Made by a program: the position numbers and the translations under genes
Shown here: positions 36,537 through 49,079 of the stretch, piece by piece
Position numbering within the stretch: the first letter of the stretch is position 1
Layout: every line of letters starts with the position of its first letter
The notes under the pieces: generated by a model
The model's input: only the letters and a program-made list of their open reading frames with translations
Told to the model about the DNA's origin: nothing
Databases searched by the model: none
Source of the DNA: Sorghum bicolor
Lineage: Eukaryota > Streptophyta > Magnoliopsida > Poales > Poaceae
DNA length: 64,000 nucleotides
Reading direction: 5' to 3'
NCBI RefSeq assembly: GCF_000003195.3
Contig: NW_018396402.1
Span: forward strand, 187,556 to 251,555

Positions 36537-37602
36537 ACTGATGCGAGCCCGCTAGGGTTTTTGGCCTGATCTTTCGATGAGAGGCGCTGGATAACTCGAT
36601 TAGTGGATGGAGATGACGTTCACGGCCCGACTACAGCCCTCAAGACCGCGCCTTAGCAACCGATACACCACGTCCAACAGCCGTCACGATCTTGTGGAGC
36701 GCGACAACCAGCCCCTAGGGCTCCCGTCCTGCAAGCAATCGAAGAACTAGCAAGAACGAGGAAACAAGCACTGAGTTTGCAAGATGAATTGAAGGTTTTA
36801 AACTGAATCTTAATCAACAATGGGGTTCCGAAAACAAGGAGGCGGGCGGCTGATCCTGCACGCGCGCCTACAAGCAAGTAGCGAAGGCTAAACTTGATCT
36901 AAACAAAACCAAGTTGTTCATGGCGGCTCTAGATGTAAATAAATAGAGGGGAGGACGACCAAAGGGGTGCTAGAGTCGTCCTCCAACCCTAGGACGCATC
37001 CCTAATGGACTCAACTTGATACATGGGCCATTGGTCCAAAATAGGGTGACGCAGCACCAAAACAGAAAAAGGTGTCGGCACGAAAACAAGGACTGCGCCC
37101 AACTCATAAGCCGCATAGATATGTGGTTGGACCCATTGGAAAGTAGACTTAATGAGCTTTCCAACAAGTATAGGAACGTCCCAGTTGGAGTCCATATGAC
37201 GCCGTGGTGATCCATACAAGTTAGAGTTATTTTCCAGTCCGAATCCAACTCCCAAAACGTGTTGGGTTTGGACTCTTTGTTTCCTTGCTTTAGAAACGAC
37301 GTGGTAACTTGACAGAGGATGTTGTGGAGGCTTGGACCTGATCTCCAATCACCTTTGTTAAGTTATCACTCTTCCCATATGCAATCAGCCCTTGAAGTTG
37401 GTGTTGCCTCAAATTCTGAATGCAGTTGAACCTTCCCTTGCTGATCTTGTCCGTTATTCCTGAGCAACACCAAAGTGCACGTGTCTCCATTGTCTAAATA
37501 TGATTGACAAGAGTTTAATGCTGAACTTACTTGAAGGTTGAGTTGACGGGCACGAGCACGAGTAAGAGGACCAGCTATAGGTTGTGTCGGAGAGGATGTA
37601 GG

Positions 37603-37674
37603 ATATGTATCGCTGGTGGATGTAGGATATGTATTGCTGGTGGATGTAGGATATGTATCGCTGGTGTTGATGTC
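37603..37674 (-). repeat. 24-bp triplicate repeat in CRM LTR
   Basis: Three consecutive 24-bp units (ggatgtaggatatgtatcgc followed by tggt on the plus strand) differ by one base. On the coding strand they give three copies of an 8-residue unit (TSDTYPTS or TSNTYPTS) just before the GPLTRARAR segment. The CRM LTR ends at 47182-48189 and 62235-62311 lack this triplication. Confidence 0.8.
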
Positions 37675-37681
37675 TTCATCA

Positions 37682-40390
37682 GAACTCCTAGATGACGTGT
37701 GTCAGATGGAATCTCGCTTTGGTCTGTTTGGAGACAATGTTAGTTTCGGTGCTAGATAGGTGCATAGTTTGTGCCTAATGCAAAACAGTCTAAGAAACCA
37801 TTTTTGACGCAACTGTTTGTACTCCTAGATGAAGAGGCTCAAATGGAAGCTCGGTTCGGTCTATTTGGAGATGGTGCTAATCTTGATGCAATATAGGTGC
37901 ACGGTTTGCATGGAACATACCAAATGCTTAGAAATCAATCTGGACACAAATGATGGAACTCTTAGATGACGTGTGTCATATGAAATCTTGCTTCGGTCTT
38001 TTTGGAGACAGTGTTAGTTTCGGTGCAAGATAGGTGCAAGGTTTGCACATAATGCAGTATAGGCTAAGAAACCATTTTGGACGCACCCGATGTTACTCCT
38101 AGGTAAAAGGCTCAAGTGAAAGCTTGGTTTGGTCTATTTGGAGATAATGCTAATCTCGATGCAAGATAGATGCACGGTCTGCATGGAACATACCATATGC
38201 TTAGAAATTAATTTGGACACACCTGATAGATCTCCTTGATGACGTGTGTCATATGGAATCTCGCTTTGGTGTGCTTAGAGACAGTATTAGTTTCGGTGCA
38301 AGAAATTTGCACGGTTTGCGCCAAATGCACCAAAGTCTAAGAAACCATTTTCGAAGCACATGTTGGTACTCCTAGTTGAAGAGGCTCAAGTGGAGCCTCG
38401 GTTCGGTCTGTTTAAAGATAGTGCTAATCTTGATGCAAGATAGGTGCACGATTTGCATGGAACATACCATATGCTCAGAAATCAATTTGGACGCACCAGA
38501 TGGAACTCCTAGATGACATGTGTCATATGGAATCGCATTTCTATCCTTTTAGAGACAGTGTTAGTTTCGGTGCAAGATACGTGCACGGTTTGCACCTAAT
38601 GCACCATAGGATAAGAAACCATTTTAGACACACCCGATGGTACTCCTAGATCAAGGGGCTCAAGTGACAGCTCGGTTTGGTCAGTTTGGAGATAGTGCTA
38701 ATCTTGATGCAAAATAGATGCACTGTTTGCATGGAACAAATGATATGCTCAGAAATCAATTAGGACACACCTGATATAACTCCTTGATGATGTGTTTCAT
38801 ATGGAATCTTGCTTCATTTCGTTTAGAGACAGTGTTAGTTTTGGAAGAAGATATGTGCACGGTTGACGCCTAATGCACCATAGGCTAAGAAACCATTTTA
38901 CACGCACTTGACGGTACTCATAGTTGAAGTGGCTCAAGTGGAGGCTCGATTTGGTCTGTTTGGATATAGTGCTAATCTTGATGCAAGATAGTTGCACAGT
39001 TTGCATGGAACGTACCATATGTTAAGAAATCAATTTGGACGCACCCAATGGTACTCCTAGGTCAAGGGGCTCAAGTGACAGCTCGGTTTGGTCTGTTTGA
39101 AGATAGTGCTAATCTTGATGCAAGATAGATGCACGGTTTGCATGGAACATATGATATGCTCAGAAATCAGTTAGGACGCACCTGATATAAGTCCATGATG
39201 ATGTGTGTCATATGAAATCTTGCTTCGGTTCGTTTAGAGACAGTGTTACTTTTGGTAGAAGATATGTGCACGATTTACACCTAATGCACCGTAGGCTAAG
39301 AAACTATTTTAGACGCAACCTCGTAGTTGAAGAGGCTCAAGAGGAGGCTTGATTTGGTCTGTTCGGATATAGTGCTAATCTTGATGCATGATAGTTGCAC
39401 AGTTTGCATGGAACGTACCATATGTAAAGAAATCAATTTGGACGCACCCAATGGAACTCCTAGATGACGTGTGTCATATAGAATCTCGCTTCGGTCTGTT
39501 TGGAGACAATGTTAGTTTCGGTGCAAGATAGGTGCATAGTTTGTGCCTAATGTACCATAGTCTAAGAAACCATTTTTGACACACCTGTTTTTACTCCTAG
39601 ATGAAGAGGCTCAAGTGGAAGCTCGGTTCGGTCTGTTTGGAGATAGTGCTAATCTTGATGCAAGATGGGTGTCCGGTTTGCATGGAACATACCATATGCT
39701 TGGGTTAGATGCACCCGGTGGAACTCCTTGATGACGTGTGTCATATGGAATCTCGCTTTGGTCTGTTTAGAAATAGTGTTAGTTTCAGTGCAAGATATGT
39801 GCATGGTCTGCGCCTAATGCACCATAGTCTAAGAAACCATTTTGGAAGCACCTGTTGGTACTTCGTTGAAGAGGCTCAAGTGGAAGCTTGGTTTGATCTG
39901 TTTGGAGATAGTGCTAATCTTGATGCAAGATAGGTGCATGATATGCAAGGAACATACCATATGCTTAGAAATCAATTTGGACACACCCAATAGAACTCCT
40001 ATATGACGTGTGTCATATGGAATCTTGCTTCGGTCCGTTTGTAGATATTGTAAGTTTTGGTGCAAGAGAGGTGCACAGTTTGCGCCTAATGCACCATAGT
40101 CTAAGAAACCATTTTGGACGCACTATTTGGTACTCCTGGGTGAAGAGGCTCAAGTGGAAGCCTGGTTCGGTCAGTTTGGAGATAGTGCTAATCCTTATGC
40201 AACGTAGGTGCATGGTTTGCATGGAACATACCATATACTAGGAAATCAATTTGGATGCACCCGGTCAAACTCCTTAATGACGTGTGTCATATGGAATCTC
40301 GCTTCGGTCCATTTGGAGACATTGTTAGTTTCGGTGCAAGATAGGTGCCCAGTTTGCACCTAATGCACCAGAGTCTAAGAAACCATTTTG
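37682..40390 (+). repeat. 137-bp satellite, block 4a: segmental duplication, copy 2, right part
   Basis: Starts gaactcctagatgac, matching 27646 onward in copy 1 (offset 10,036), so about 800 bp of copy 1 (26845-27645) has no partner across the element fragment. A further loss of about 460 bp relative to copy 1 follows near 37.88 kb (copy 1 27.86-28.31). Collinearity ends at about 40390. Confidence 0.85.
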
Positions 40391-43030
40391 GACACATTTG
40401 TTGGTACTCCTAGTTGAAGGGGCGCAAGTGGATGTTCAGTTCGGTCTGTTTGGAGATTGTGCTAATCTTGATGCAAGATAGGTGCACGGTTTGCATGGAA
40501 CATACCAAATGCTTGGAAATCAATCTGGACGCACATGATGGAACTCCTATATGACGTGTGTCATACGAAATCTTGCTTTGGTCTGTTTGGAGACAGTGTT
40601 AGTTTCAGTACAAGATAGGTGCAAGGTTTGCACATAATGCAGCATAGGCTAAGAAACCATTTTGGACGCACCTGATGGTACTCTTAGGTAAAAGGCTCAA
40701 GTGAAAGCTCGATTTGGTCTATTTGGAGATAGTGCTAATCTTGATGCAAGATAGATGCACGGTCTGCATGGAACATACCATATGCTTAGAAATTAATTTG
40801 GACACACCCGATAGAATTTCTTGATGATGTGTGTCATATGGAATTTTGCTTCGGTTCGTTTAGAGACAGTGTTAGTTTTGGTAGAAGATATGTGTACGGT
40901 TTGCGCCTAATGCACCAAAGTCTAAGGAACCATTTTGGAAGCACCTATTGGTACTCCTATGTGAAGAGGCTCAAGTGGAGGCTCGGTTCGGTCTGTTTAG
41001 AGATAGTGCTAACCTAGATGCAAGATAGGTGCACGATTTGCATGGAACATACCATATGCACAGAAATCAATTTGGACGCACCCAATGGAACTCCTAGATG
41101 ACATGTGTTATATGGAATCTCGCTCCGGTCTGTTTGTTGACAATGTTTGTTTCGGTGCAAGATAGGTACATAGTTTGTGCCTAATGCACCATAGTCTAAG
41201 AAACCATTTTGACGCACCTGTTTGTACTCCTAGATGAAGGGGCTCAAGTGGATGCTCGCTTCGTTCTGTTTGGAGATAGTTCTAATCTTGATGCAAGATA
41301 GGTGCACGGTTTACATGGAACATACCATATGCTTGGAAATCAATTTGGACACACCCGATAGAATTTCTTGATGATGTGTGTCATATGGAATCTTGCTTCG
41401 GTTCATTTAGAGACATTGTTAGTTTTGGTAGAAGATATGTGCACTGTTTACGCCTAATGCACCATAGGCTAAGAAACCATTTTAGACGCACCCGATGGTA
41501 CTCGTAGTTGAAGAGGCTCAAGTGGAGGCTCGATTTGGTCTGTTCGGAAATGGTGCTACTCTTGATGCAAGATAGTTGCACAGTTTGCATGGAACGTACC
41601 ATATGTTAAGAAATCCGTTTGGATGCACCCAATGGAACTCCTTGATGACGTGTGTCATATGGAATCTCGCTTCGGTCTGTTCGGAGACAATGTTAGTTTC
41701 AGTGCAAGATAGGTGCATAGTTTGTGCCTAATGCACCATAGTCTAAGAAACCATTTTTGACGCACATGTTTGTACTCCTAGAGGAAAAGGCTCAAGTGAA
41801 AGCTCGGTTCGGTCTGTTTGGAGATAGTGCTGATCTTGATGCAAGATAGGTGCACGGTTTGCATGGAACAGACCAAATGCTCGGAAATCAATTTGGATGC
41901 ACCCGATGGAACTCCTTGATGACTTGTGTCATATGCAATCTCGCTTTGGTCTGTTTAGAAATAGTGTTAGTTTCGGTGCAAGATATGTGCATGGTTTGTG
42001 GAGATAGTGCTAATCTTGATGCAAGATAGGTGCCTGATTCGCAAGAAACATACCATATGCTTAGAAATCAATTTGGACGCACCTAATGGAACTCCTAGAT
42101 GACGTGTGTCATATGGAATCTTGCTTCGGTCCGTTTGTAGACATTGTAAGTTTTAGTGCAAGATAGGTGCACAGTTTGCGCCTAACGCAGCATAGTCTAA
42201 GAAACCATTTTGGACACACTATTTGGTACTCCTGGGTGAAGAGGCTCAAGTGGAAGCTTGGTTCGGTCAGTTTGGAGATAGTGCTAATCCTTATGCAAGG
42301 TAGGTGCATGGTTTGCATGGAACATACCATATGCATGGAAACCAATTCTGATGCACCTGATGGAACTCCTTGATGACGTGTGTCATATGGAATCTCACTT
42401 CGGTCCATTTGAAGACATTATTAGTTTTGGTGCAAAATAGGTGCACAGTTTGCACCTAATGCACCAGAGTCTAAGAAACCATTTTGGACACACTTGTTAG
42501 TACTCCTAGGTGAAGGGGCGCAAGTGGATACTCGGTTCGGTCTGTTTGGAGATAGTGCTAATCTTGATGCAAGATAGGTGCACGGTTTGCATGGAACAAA
42601 CCAAATGCTTGGAACTCAATCTGGACGCACATGATGGAACTCCAATATGACGTGTGTCATACAAAATCTTGCTTCGGTCTGTTTGGAGACAGTGTTAGTT
42701 TCAGTGCAAGATAGGTGCAAGGTTTGCACATAATGTAGCATAGGCTAAGAAACCATTTTGGACGCACCTGATGGTACTCCTAGGTAAAAGGCTCAAGTGA
42801 AAGCTCAATTTGGTCTATTTGGAGATAGTGCTAATCTTGATGCAAGATAGATGCACGGTTTGCATGGAACATACGATATGCTCAGAAATAAATTAGGACG
42901 CACCTGATAAAACTTCTTGATGATGTGTGTCATATGGAATCTTGCTTCGGTTTGTTTAGAGACAATGTTAGCTTTGGTGGAAGATATGTGCACGGTTTAC
43001 GCCTAATGCACCATAGGCTAAGAAAACATT
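40391..43030 (+). repeat. 137-bp satellite, block 4b
   Basis: About 19 monomers of A and B types with the same variants as elsewhere in the array. I saw no clear longer period here. One aberrant fusion lies at about 41994, where an A monomer passes from gcatggttt directly to tggagatagtgctaa of a later B position. Confidence 0.8.
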
Positions 43031-46000
43031 TTAGACGCACCCGATGGTACTCGTAGGTCAAGGGGCTCAAGTGAAAGCTCAGTTTGGTCTGTTAGTTTCA
43101 GCTCAAGTGGAGGCTCGGTTCGGTCTGTTTAGAGATAGTGCTAATCTTGATGCAAGATAGGTGCACGATTTGCATGGAACATACCATATGCTCAGAAATC
43201 AGTTTGGATGCACCCGATGGAACTCCTTGATGATGTGTGTCATATGGAATCTTGCTTTGGTCTGTTTAGAAATAGTGTTAGTTTCGGTGCAAGATATGTG
43301 CATGGTTTGCGCCTAATGCACCATAGTCTAAGAAACCATTTTGGAAGCACCTGTTGGTACTTCGGTGAACAGGCTCAAGTGGAACCTCGGTATGATTTGT
43401 TTGGAGATACTGGTAATCTTGATGCAAGATAGGAGCATGATTTGCAAGGAACATACCATATGCTTGGAAATCAATTTGGACGCACCCGATGGAACTCCTT
43501 GAAAACGTGTGCCATTTGGAATCTCGCTTCGGTCCATTTGGAGACATTGTTAGTTTCGTTGCAAGATAGGTGCACAGTTTGCACCAAATGCACCATAGTT
43601 TAAGAAACCATTTTGGACGCACTTGTTGGTACTCCTAGGTGAAGGGGCTCAAGTGGATGCTCGGTTCGGTCTATTTGGAGATAGTGCTAACCTTGATGCA
43701 AGAAAGGTGCATGGTTTGCATGGAACATACCAAATGCTTGGAAATCAATCTAGACACACACGATGGAACTCCTAGATGACATGTGTCATACGAAATCTTG
43801 CTTCGGTCTGTTTGGAGACAGTGTTAGTTTCGGTGCAAGATAGGTGCAAGGTTTGCACATAATGCAGCATAGGCTAAGAAACCATTTTGGACGCACCCGA
43901 TGGTACTCCTAGGTAAAAGGCTCATGTGAAAGCTCAGTTTGGTCTATTTGGGATAGTGCTAATCTTGATGCAAGATAGATGCACGGTCTGCATGGAACGT
44001 ACCATATGCTTAGAAATTAATTTGGACACACCCGATAGAACTTCTTGATGACGTGTGTCATATGGAATCTCGCTTTGGTGTGCTTAGAGACAGTATTAGT
44101 TTTGGTGCAAGATATGTGCACGGTTTGCGCCTAATGCACCAAAGTCTAAGAAACCATTTTGGAAGCACCTGTTGGTACTCCTAGGTGAAGAGGCTCAAGT
44201 GGAGGCTCGGTTCGGTCTGTTTAGAGATAGTGCTAATCTTGATGCAAGATAGGTGCACGATTTGCATGGAACATACCATATGCTCAGAAATCAATTTGGA
44301 CGCACCAGATAGAACTCCTAGATGACATGTGTCATATGGAATCTCAATTCGGTCCGTTTAGAGATAGTGTTAGTTTCGGTGCAAGATAGGTAACCGGTTT
44401 GCACCTAATGCACCATAGGATAAGAAACCATTTTGGACGCACCCGATGGTAGTCCTAGGTCAAGGGGCTCAAGTGAAAGCTCGGTTTGGTCTGTTTGGAG
44501 ATAGTGCTAATCTTGATGCAAGATAGATGCACGGTTTGCATGGAACATTTGATATGCTCAGAAATCAATTAGGACACACCTAATATAACTCCTTGATGAT
44601 GTGTGTCATATGGAATCTCACTTCGGTCCGTTTATAGATAGTGTTAGTTTCGGTGTAAGATAGGTAACCGGTTTGCACCTAATGCACCGTAGGATAAGAA
44701 ACCATTTTGGACGCACCTGATGGTACTCCTAGGTCAAGGGGCTCAAGTGAAAGCTCAGTTTGGTCTGTTAGTTTCGGCTCAAGTGGAGGCTCGGTTCGGT
44801 CTGTTTAGAGATAGTGCTAATCTTGATGCAAGATAGGTGCACGATTTGCATGGAACATACCATATGCTCAGAAATCAGTTTGGATGCACCCGATGGAACT
44901 CCTTGATGATGTGTGTCATATGGAATCTCGCTTTGGTCTGTTTAGAAATAGTGTTAGTTTCGGTGCAAGATATGTGCATGGTTTGCGCCTAATGCACCAT
45001 AGTCTAAGAAACCATTTTGGAAGCACCTGTTGGTACTTCGGTGAAGAGGCTCAAGTGGAACCTCGGTATGATTTGTTTGGAGATAGTGGTAATCTTGATG
45101 CAAGATAGGAGCATGATTTGCAAGGAACATACCATATGCTTGGAAGTCAATTTGGAAGCACCCGATGGAACTCCTTGAAAACGTGTGTCATTTGGAATCT
45201 CGCTTCGGTCCATTTGGAGACATTGTTAGTTTCGGTGCAAGATAGGTGCACAGTTTGCACCAAATGCACCATAGTTTAAGAAACCATTTTGGACGCACTT
45301 GTTGGTACTCCTAGGTGAAGGGGCTCAAGTGGATGCTCGGTTTGGTCTATTTGGAGGTAGTGCTAATCTTGATGCAAGAAAGGTGCACGGTTTGCATGGA
45401 ACATACCAAATGCTTGGAAATCAATCTAGACACACACGATGGAACTCCTAGATGACATGTGTCATACGAAATCTTGCTTCGGTCTGTTTGGAGACAGTGT
45501 TTGTTTCGGTGCAAGATAGGTGCAAGGTTTGCACATAATGCAGCATAGCCTAAGAAACCAGTTTGGACGCACCCGATGGTACTCCTAGGTAAAAGGCTCA
45601 AGTGAAAGCTCAGTTTGGTCTATTTGGGATAGTGCTAATCTTGATGCAAGATAGATGCACGGTCTGCATGGAACGTACCATATGCTTAGAAATTAATTTG
45701 GACACACCCGATAGAACTTCTTGATGACGTGTGTCATATGGAATCTCGCTTTGGTGTGCTTAGAGATAGTATTAGTTTTGGTGCAAGATATGTGCATGGT
45801 TTGCGCCTAATGCACCAAAGTCTAAGAAACCATTTTGGAAGCACCTGTTGGTACTCCTAGGTGAAGAGGCTCAAGTGGAGGATCGGTTCGGTCTGTTTAG
45901 AAATAGTGCTAATCTTGATGCAAGATAGGTGCACGATTTGCATGGAACATACCATATGCTCAGAAATCAATTTGGACGCACCAGATAGAACTCCTAGATG

Positions 46001-47181
46001 ACATGTGTCATATGGAATCTCACTTCGGTCCGTTTATAGATAGTGTTAGTTTCGGTGCAAGATAGGTAACCGGTTTGCACCTAATGCACCATAGGATAAG
46101 AAACCATTTTGGACGCACCCGATGGTAGTCCTAGGTCAAGGGGCTCAAGTGAAAGCTCGGTTTGGTCTGTTTGGAGATAGTGCTAATCTTGATGCAAGAT
46201 AGATGCACGGTTTGCATGGAACATTTGATATGCTCGGAAATCAATTAGGACACACCTAATATAACTCCTTGATGATGTGTGTCATATGGAATCTCACTTC
46301 GGTCCGTTTATAGATAGTGTTAGTTTCGGTGTAAGATAGGTAACCGGTTTGCACCTAATGCACCGTAGGATAAGAAACCATTTTGGACGCACCTGATGGT
46401 ACTCCTAGGTCAAGGGGCTCAAGTGAAAGCTCAGTTTGGTCTGTTAGTTTCGGCTCAAGTGGAGGCTCGGTTCGGTCTGTTTAGAGATAGTGCTAATCTT
46501 GATGCAAGATAGGTGCACGATTTGCATGGAACATACCATATGCTCAGAAATCAGTTTGGATGCACCCGATGGAACTCCTTGATGATGTGTGTCATATGGA
46601 ATCTCGCTTTGGTCTGTTTAGAGATAGTATTAGTTTTGGTGCAAGATATGTGCATGGTTTGCGCCTAATGCACCAAAGTCTAAGAAACCATTTTGGAAGC
46701 ACCTGTTGGTACTCCTAGGTGAAGTGGCTCAAGTGGTGGCTCGGTTCGGTCTGTTTAGACATAGTGCTAATCTTGATGCAAGATAGGTGCACGATTTGCA
46801 TGGAACATACCATATGCTCAGAAATCAATTTGGACGCACCCAATGGAACTCCTAGATGACATGTGTCATATGGAATCTTGCTTCGGTACGCTTGTAGACA
46901 TTGTAAGTTTTAGTGCAAGATAGGTGAACAGTTTGCGCCTAATGCACCATAGTCTAAGAAACCATTTTGGACGCGCCCGATGGTACTCCTAGGTCAAGGG
47001 GCTCAAGTGAAAGCTCTGTTTGGTCTGTTTGGAGATAGTGCTAATCTTGATGCAAGATAGATGCACGGTTTGCATGGAACATATGATATGCTCAGAAATC
47101 AATTAGGACACACCTAATATAACTCCTTGATGATGTGTGTCATATGGAATCTCACTTCGGTCCATTTATAGATAGTGTTAG
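43031..47181 (+). repeat. 137-bp satellite, block 4c, with a 1,676-bp higher-order unit
   Basis: A unique fusion (agtttggtctgttagtttc followed by agctcaagtgg or ggctcaagtgg) occurs at 43081, 44757 and 46433, steps of exactly 1,676 bp. That is 12 monomers of 137 bp plus a 32-bp partial monomer created by the fusion. The open stretch at 43208-43432 recurs at 44884-45108. The third unit jumps forward near 46620, so it has lost several monomers. The CRM at 47182 interrupts an A monomer after gatagtgttag. Confidence 0.87.
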
Positions 47182-48189
47182 TGATGTGAACCCACTAGGG
47201 TTTTCGCCTGATCTTTCGATGAGAGGCGCTGGATAACTCGATCAGTGAATGGAGATGACGTTCACGGCCCGACTACAGCCCTCAAGATCGCGCCTTAGCA
47301 ACCGATACACCGCCTCCAATGGCTGTCACGATCTTATGGAGCGCAACACCCGGCCACTAGGGCACTCGTCCTGCAAGCAATCGAAGAACCAGCGAGAACA
47401 AGTAGAACAAGTACTAAATTACTAGATGTAAATGAAGGTTTCAAACTCAATCTCTAATGAAGTGGGGTTTTGAAAACAAGAAGACGGGCTGCTGGATCAG
47501 CACGCGCGTTTACAAGCAAGTAGCGAAGGCTAAACTTTATCTAATCAAAACCCAGTTGTTCATGGCGGCTCTAGATGTAAATAAATAGAGGGGAGGACGA
47601 CCAAAGGGGTGCTAGAGTCGTCCTCCAACCCTAGGACGCGTCCCTAATGGACTCAACTTGATACATGGGCCATTGGTCCAAAATAGGGTGACGCAGCACC
47701 AAAATAGAAAAAGGTGTCGGCACGAAAACAAGGACTGCGCCCGACTCATAAGCTGCATAGATATGTGGTTGGACCCATTGGAAAGTAGACTTCATGAGCT
47801 TTCCAACAAGTATAGGAACGTCCCAGTTGGAGTCCATATGACGCCGTGGTGATCCATACAAGTTAGAGTTATTTTCCAGTCCGAATCCAACTCCCAAAAC
47901 GTGTTGGGTTTGGACTCTTTGTTTCCTTGCTTTAGAAACGACGTGGTAACTTGATAGAGGATGTTGTGGAGGCCTGGACCTGATCTCCAATCACCTTTGT
48001 TAAGTTATCACTCTTCCCATATGCAATCAGCCCTTGAAGTTGGTGTTGCCTCAAATTCTGAATGCAGTTGAACCTTCCCTTGCTGATCTTGTCCATTATT
48101 TTTGAAGGTTGAGTTGACGGGCACGAGCACGAGTAAGAGGACCAACTGGTGTAGGTGCGGATATATCGATGGTGTTGATGTCCTCATCA
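47182..48189 (-). repeat. 3' LTR of left CRM
   Basis: The 1,008-bp LTR begins (minus strand) tgatgaggacatcaacacc and ends agtgggttcacatca. It matches the LTR at 36539-37681 but lacks about 90 bp just after the ARQLNL codons, and so ends the reading frame in QK and a stop at 48096. It also lacks the 24-bp triplication. The left satellite flank is gttag; its partner on the other side is not in the window. Confidence 0.88.
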
Positions 48190-49079
48190 TCCTCCCTTTC
48201 TTGCATTTGAGTCGTCCTTGACTCAAGCTCATGTTCCTCACCCAAATATGGTTTCAAATCTGCAATGTTAAATGTGGGACTAACCCCAAAATCTGCAGGA
48301 AGATCAAGCTTATATGCATTCTCATTAATTCCTTGTAGCAATTTTCCCCATAAAGTTCTCCAAAAATGGCTAAGAAATTTAGCATCTCGATCAGAAACCA
48401 TTGTATTTGGCACACCATGCAAACGAACAACTTCCCAAAAGAATAAATCAGCAATATGTGTAGCGTCATCGGTCTTATGACACGGTATAAAGTGTGCCAT
48501 CTTAGAAAATCTATCCACAACAACAAAAACACTATCACGGCCCTTCCTAGTCTTAGGCAATCCCAACACAAAATCCATAGAAATATCTTCCCAAGGAACG
48601 CTAGGAACAGGTAGAGACATATACAAACCATGTGGATTTAAGCGTGACTTAGCCTTTTGACAGGTTGTGCAGCGAGCAACAAATCTCTCCACATCTCTCC
48701 TCATCCTTGGCCAAAAGAAATGACCAGCAAGTATGTCCTCCGTCTTCTTTGCTCCAAAATGTCCCATCAAACCTCCTCCATGAGCTTCCTGTAGCAACAA
48801 CAAACGAACAGAGCTAGCTGGAATGCATAGCTTGTTAGCTCTAAACACAAACCCATCACTAACGATGAATTTGTTCAATCCTTTTCCATCTTTACAACGC
48901 AGCAACACTTCATTAAAATCAGCATCATGAACATATTGGTCTTTGAAAATTTCTAATCCAAAAATCTTGTAATCAAGTTGATTTAGCAAAGTATATCTCC
49001 TTGACAAAGCATCAGCAATGATATTCTCCTTCCCTTTCTTGTGCTTAATAACATAAGGAAAGGATTCAATAAATTCTAC
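48096..49079 (-). pseudogene. pol: CRM integrase with catalytic deletion (3' part of pol)
   Basis: This is the continuation of pol after the nonsense codon at 49080-49082. Counting from the MSRRY codon at 49007, the HHCC zinc domain is intact (H76, H83, C113, C116), and the first two catalytic acids are D145 (ISMDF) and D206 (VSDRD). At about residue 222 (base 48341) the frame passes from TLWGKLL straight to QGINENAYK. Compared with the intact copy at 62149-64000, about 145 residues are missing, including the catalytic Glu in [10 protein letters not shown] and most of the region before the GPY/F-like module. The tail includes [11 protein letters not shown] and [12 protein letters not shown] and ends QK. 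The deletion keeps the frame, but no active integrase can result. Confidence 0.85.
48190..48202 (-). promoter_or_regulatory. polypurine tract of left CRM
   Basis: The minus strand reads aagaaagggagga immediately before the LTR start tgatgagg. The same tract is at 62312-62324 in the right CRM. Only one such tract is present, unlike the repeated tract in the non-autonomous element. Confidence 0.82.

Larger units (their letters stand above)
36503..37681 (-). mobile_element. CRM element fragment: 5' LTR plus primer-binding site
   Basis: Read on the minus strand, an LTR of 1,143 bp runs from 37681 (tgatgaagacatcaacacc) to 36539 (gggctcgcatca). After two bases comes tggtatcagagcaagg (36536-36521), and 20 more internal bases end at 36503. 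The rest of the element is missing. The LTR encodes the CRM-specific polyprotein tail: [13 protein letters not shown], then YLDNGDTCTLVLLRN, ending in CIWEE and a stop near 37367. This tail is the CR segment linked to centromere targeting of CRM chromoviruses. Copy 1 of the large duplication has no element at the corresponding place, so insertion came after duplication, or the element was lost there. Confidence 0.87.

Noticed and set aside
5786..47181. CRISPR-like array of direct repeats
   Set aside because: There are no unique spacers; whole 137-bp units repeat without separators, and the context is plant retrotransposons.
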